Assembly (NCBI GenBank): GCA_016199425.1
Contig: JACQGT010000161.1
Coordinates: 1-6,891 of the forward strand
Direction: 5' to 3'
From: Chloroflexota bacterium
Lineage (GTDB): Bacteria; Chloroflexota; Anaerolineae; Caldilineales; Caldilineaceae
DNA length: 6,891 bases
Position 1 is the first letter of the stretch. Each line of letters starts with the position of its first letter. The notes beneath the pieces were generated by a model. It searched no databases. It had not been told where the DNA came from and saw only the letters and a list, made by a program, of their open reading frames with translations. The position numbers and the translations under genes are program-made. Below are positions 6,075-6,891 of the stretch, in pieces.

Positions 6075-6380
6075 ATGCATCTGATACAGCGGGAGCAGGA
6101 AAAACTGATGATTTTTCTGGCCGCGGAGCTGGCGCGCAAACGCCAGGGCCGGGGTCTGAAGCTGAACTATCCAGAAGCGGTGGCGATTCTCTCCTTCGAG
6201 ATTCTGGAAGCGGCGCGGGATGGCCGCAGCGTGGCCGAGATTATGACCTACGGCACAACAATTTTGACCCGGCAGGATGTGATGGAGGGGGTGGCCGAGA
6301 TGATCCACGAGGTGCAGGTGGAGGCGACCTTTCCCGACGGGACAAAGTTAGTGACGGTTCACGACCCGATTCAGGGGTAG
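6075..6380 (+). CDS. ureA: Urease subunit gamma UreA
   Basis: A 101-residue structural subunit of the cytoplasmic nickel urease, which hydrolyses urea to ammonia and carbamate. Nearly the whole sequence is family consensus: REQEKLMIFLAAELARKRQG (6-25), RGLKLNYPEAVAILSFEI (26-43), DGRSVAEIM (49-57), and QDVMEGVAEMIHEVQVEATF (67-86), ending in DGTKLVTVHDPI. The length is standard for the unfused three-subunit bacterial type. TAGGAG (6063-6068) lies 6 nt before the ATG. A strong palindrome begins at the base after the stop. Confidence 0.97.
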   Translation: MHLIQREQEKLMIFLAAELARKRQGRGLKLNYPEAVAILSFEILEAARDGRSVAEIMTYGTTILTRQDVMEGVAEMIHEVQVEATFPDGTKLVTVHDPIQG

Positions 6381-6421
6381 GACGACGGACCGCGGACGGC
6401 AGACGAATGCGGTCCGTCGTC
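6381..6421. repeat. 13-bp palindrome directly after the ureA stop
   Basis: GACGACGGACCGC (6381-6393) and GCGGTCCGTCGTC (6409-6421) are perfect reverse complements around a 15-nt loop, starting at the base after the TAG. Competing pairings exist: GGCAGACGA (6398-6406) with 6417-6425, and GACGGCAG (6395-6402) with 6428-6435. The structure could therefore switch. There is no T-tract, so it is not an intrinsic terminator. Confidence 0.82.
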
Positions 6422-6464
6422 TGCCATCTGCCGTCGATTTGGACTATTGACTAAAGGAGCAGCA

Positions 6465-6818
6465 ATGAAACCGGGAGAAGTTCTTATCGATAAGGATGCC
6501 GGACCGATTGAGGCCAATGTGGGCCGAGAAACGGCGACTGTTCTGGTAGTCAACACCGGCGACCGGCCTGTGCAGGTGGGCAGCCACTACCACTTTTTCG
6601 AGGTTAACGCCGCGCTGCGCTTTGACCGGGCCGCGGCCTATGGGATGCGGCTGAACATCCCCGCCGGCACGGCGGTGCGCTTCGAGCCGGGGGATGACAA
6701 AGAAGTGTCGCTGGTAGCCCTGGCCGGCGCGCGGGTGATGCTGGGCGGCAACGGTCTGGTGCAGGGAGCGCTGGACGATCCGGCAGTGCGGGCCGCGGCG
6801 TTCGAAAAAAGAAGTTGA
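6465..6818 (+). CDS. ureB: Urease subunit beta UreB
   Basis: A 117-residue urease structural subunit, separate from UreA as in the three-subunit bacterial type. Consensus features are MKPGEVLI at the start, NTGDRPVQVGSHYHFFEVN (30-48), GMRLNIPAGTAVRFEPGD (60-77), and GGNGLVQGALDD (94-105). The ATG has AAAGGAG (6453-6459) 5 nt upstream. An upstream in-frame start at 6447 would include that ribosome binding site and is rejected. It is followed by ureC after 31 nt, the only spacer in the cluster without a palindrome. Confidence 0.97.
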   Translation: MKPGEVLIDKDAGPIEANVGRETATVLVVNTGDRPVQVGSHYHFFEVNAALRFDRAAAYGMRLNIPAGTAVRFEPGDDKEVSLVALAGARVMLGGNGLVQGALDDPAVRAAAFEKRS

Positions 6819-6849
6819 ACTTCTGGCAAACACATACGGGAGCAATCGC

Positions 6850-6891
6850 ATGACTCTATCCATTCCCCGGCGCACCTACGCCGATCTCTAC
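6850..6891 (+). CDS. ureC: Urease subunit alpha UreC, N-terminal fragment (cut by window end)
   Basis: The first 14 codons read MTLSIPRRTYADLY, matching the start of UreC (pattern I-x-R-x-x-Y-A-x-x-Y). UreC is the catalytic nickel subunit. GGGAG (6838-6842) lies 7 nt upstream of the ATG, and the position right after ureB is as expected. The rest lies outside the window, so nickel ligands and the carbamylated lysine cannot be inspected. Confidence 0.92.
   Translation, partial: MTLSIPRRTYADLY

Overview
This window carries an apparently single-direction (+ strand) nitrogen-acquisition cluster from a GC-rich bacterium. The best guess for the host is a member of the Chloroflexota (Anaerolineae/Caldilineae type). 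That guess rests on two things: the style of the lipoprotein (LSAC lipobox followed by an Ala/Pro/Thr-rich tether) and the abundance of palindromic repeats between genes. It is an inference from style, not from a marker gene.

Layout, left to right: (1) a BMP-family substrate-binding lipoprotein of an ABC importer (115-1308); (2) biuret hydrolase biuH (1449-2138), overlapping by GTGA with (3) the amidase half of allophanate hydrolase atzF (2135-3535); (4) the C-terminal domain of allophanate hydrolase as a separate small gene (3616-4014), overlapping by GTGA with (5) ureF (4011-4724); (6) ureD (about 5017-5892); (7) ureA (6075-6380); (8) ureB (6465-6818); (9) the first 14 codons of ureC (6850-6891, cut by the window end).

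How the genes fit together: BiuH turns biuret into allophanate and ammonia. AtzF with its C-terminal partner turns allophanate into ammonia and CO2. Urease (UreABC, matured by UreD and UreF, with UreE and UreG expected outside the window) turns urea into ammonia and CO2. The binding protein may deliver biuret, urea or a related compound; its ligand cannot be read from the sequence.

What is unusual lies mostly between the genes. Five of the six spacers between genes hold a palindromic or inverted-repeat sequence (1309-1413, 3521-3575, 4733-4971, 5898-6056, 6381-6421), and a related one lies upstream of the first gene (1-40). The only spacer without one is ureB-ureC (31 nt). One palindrome supplies the stop codon that ends the amidase half of atzF exactly at the inter-domain junction. 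Another looks like a non-autonomous mobile element (MITE) with 17-nt terminal inverted repeats and a perfect 7-bp flanking duplication. No tRNA, rRNA or CRISPR array was seen, and no stretch over 300 bases lacks a gene.
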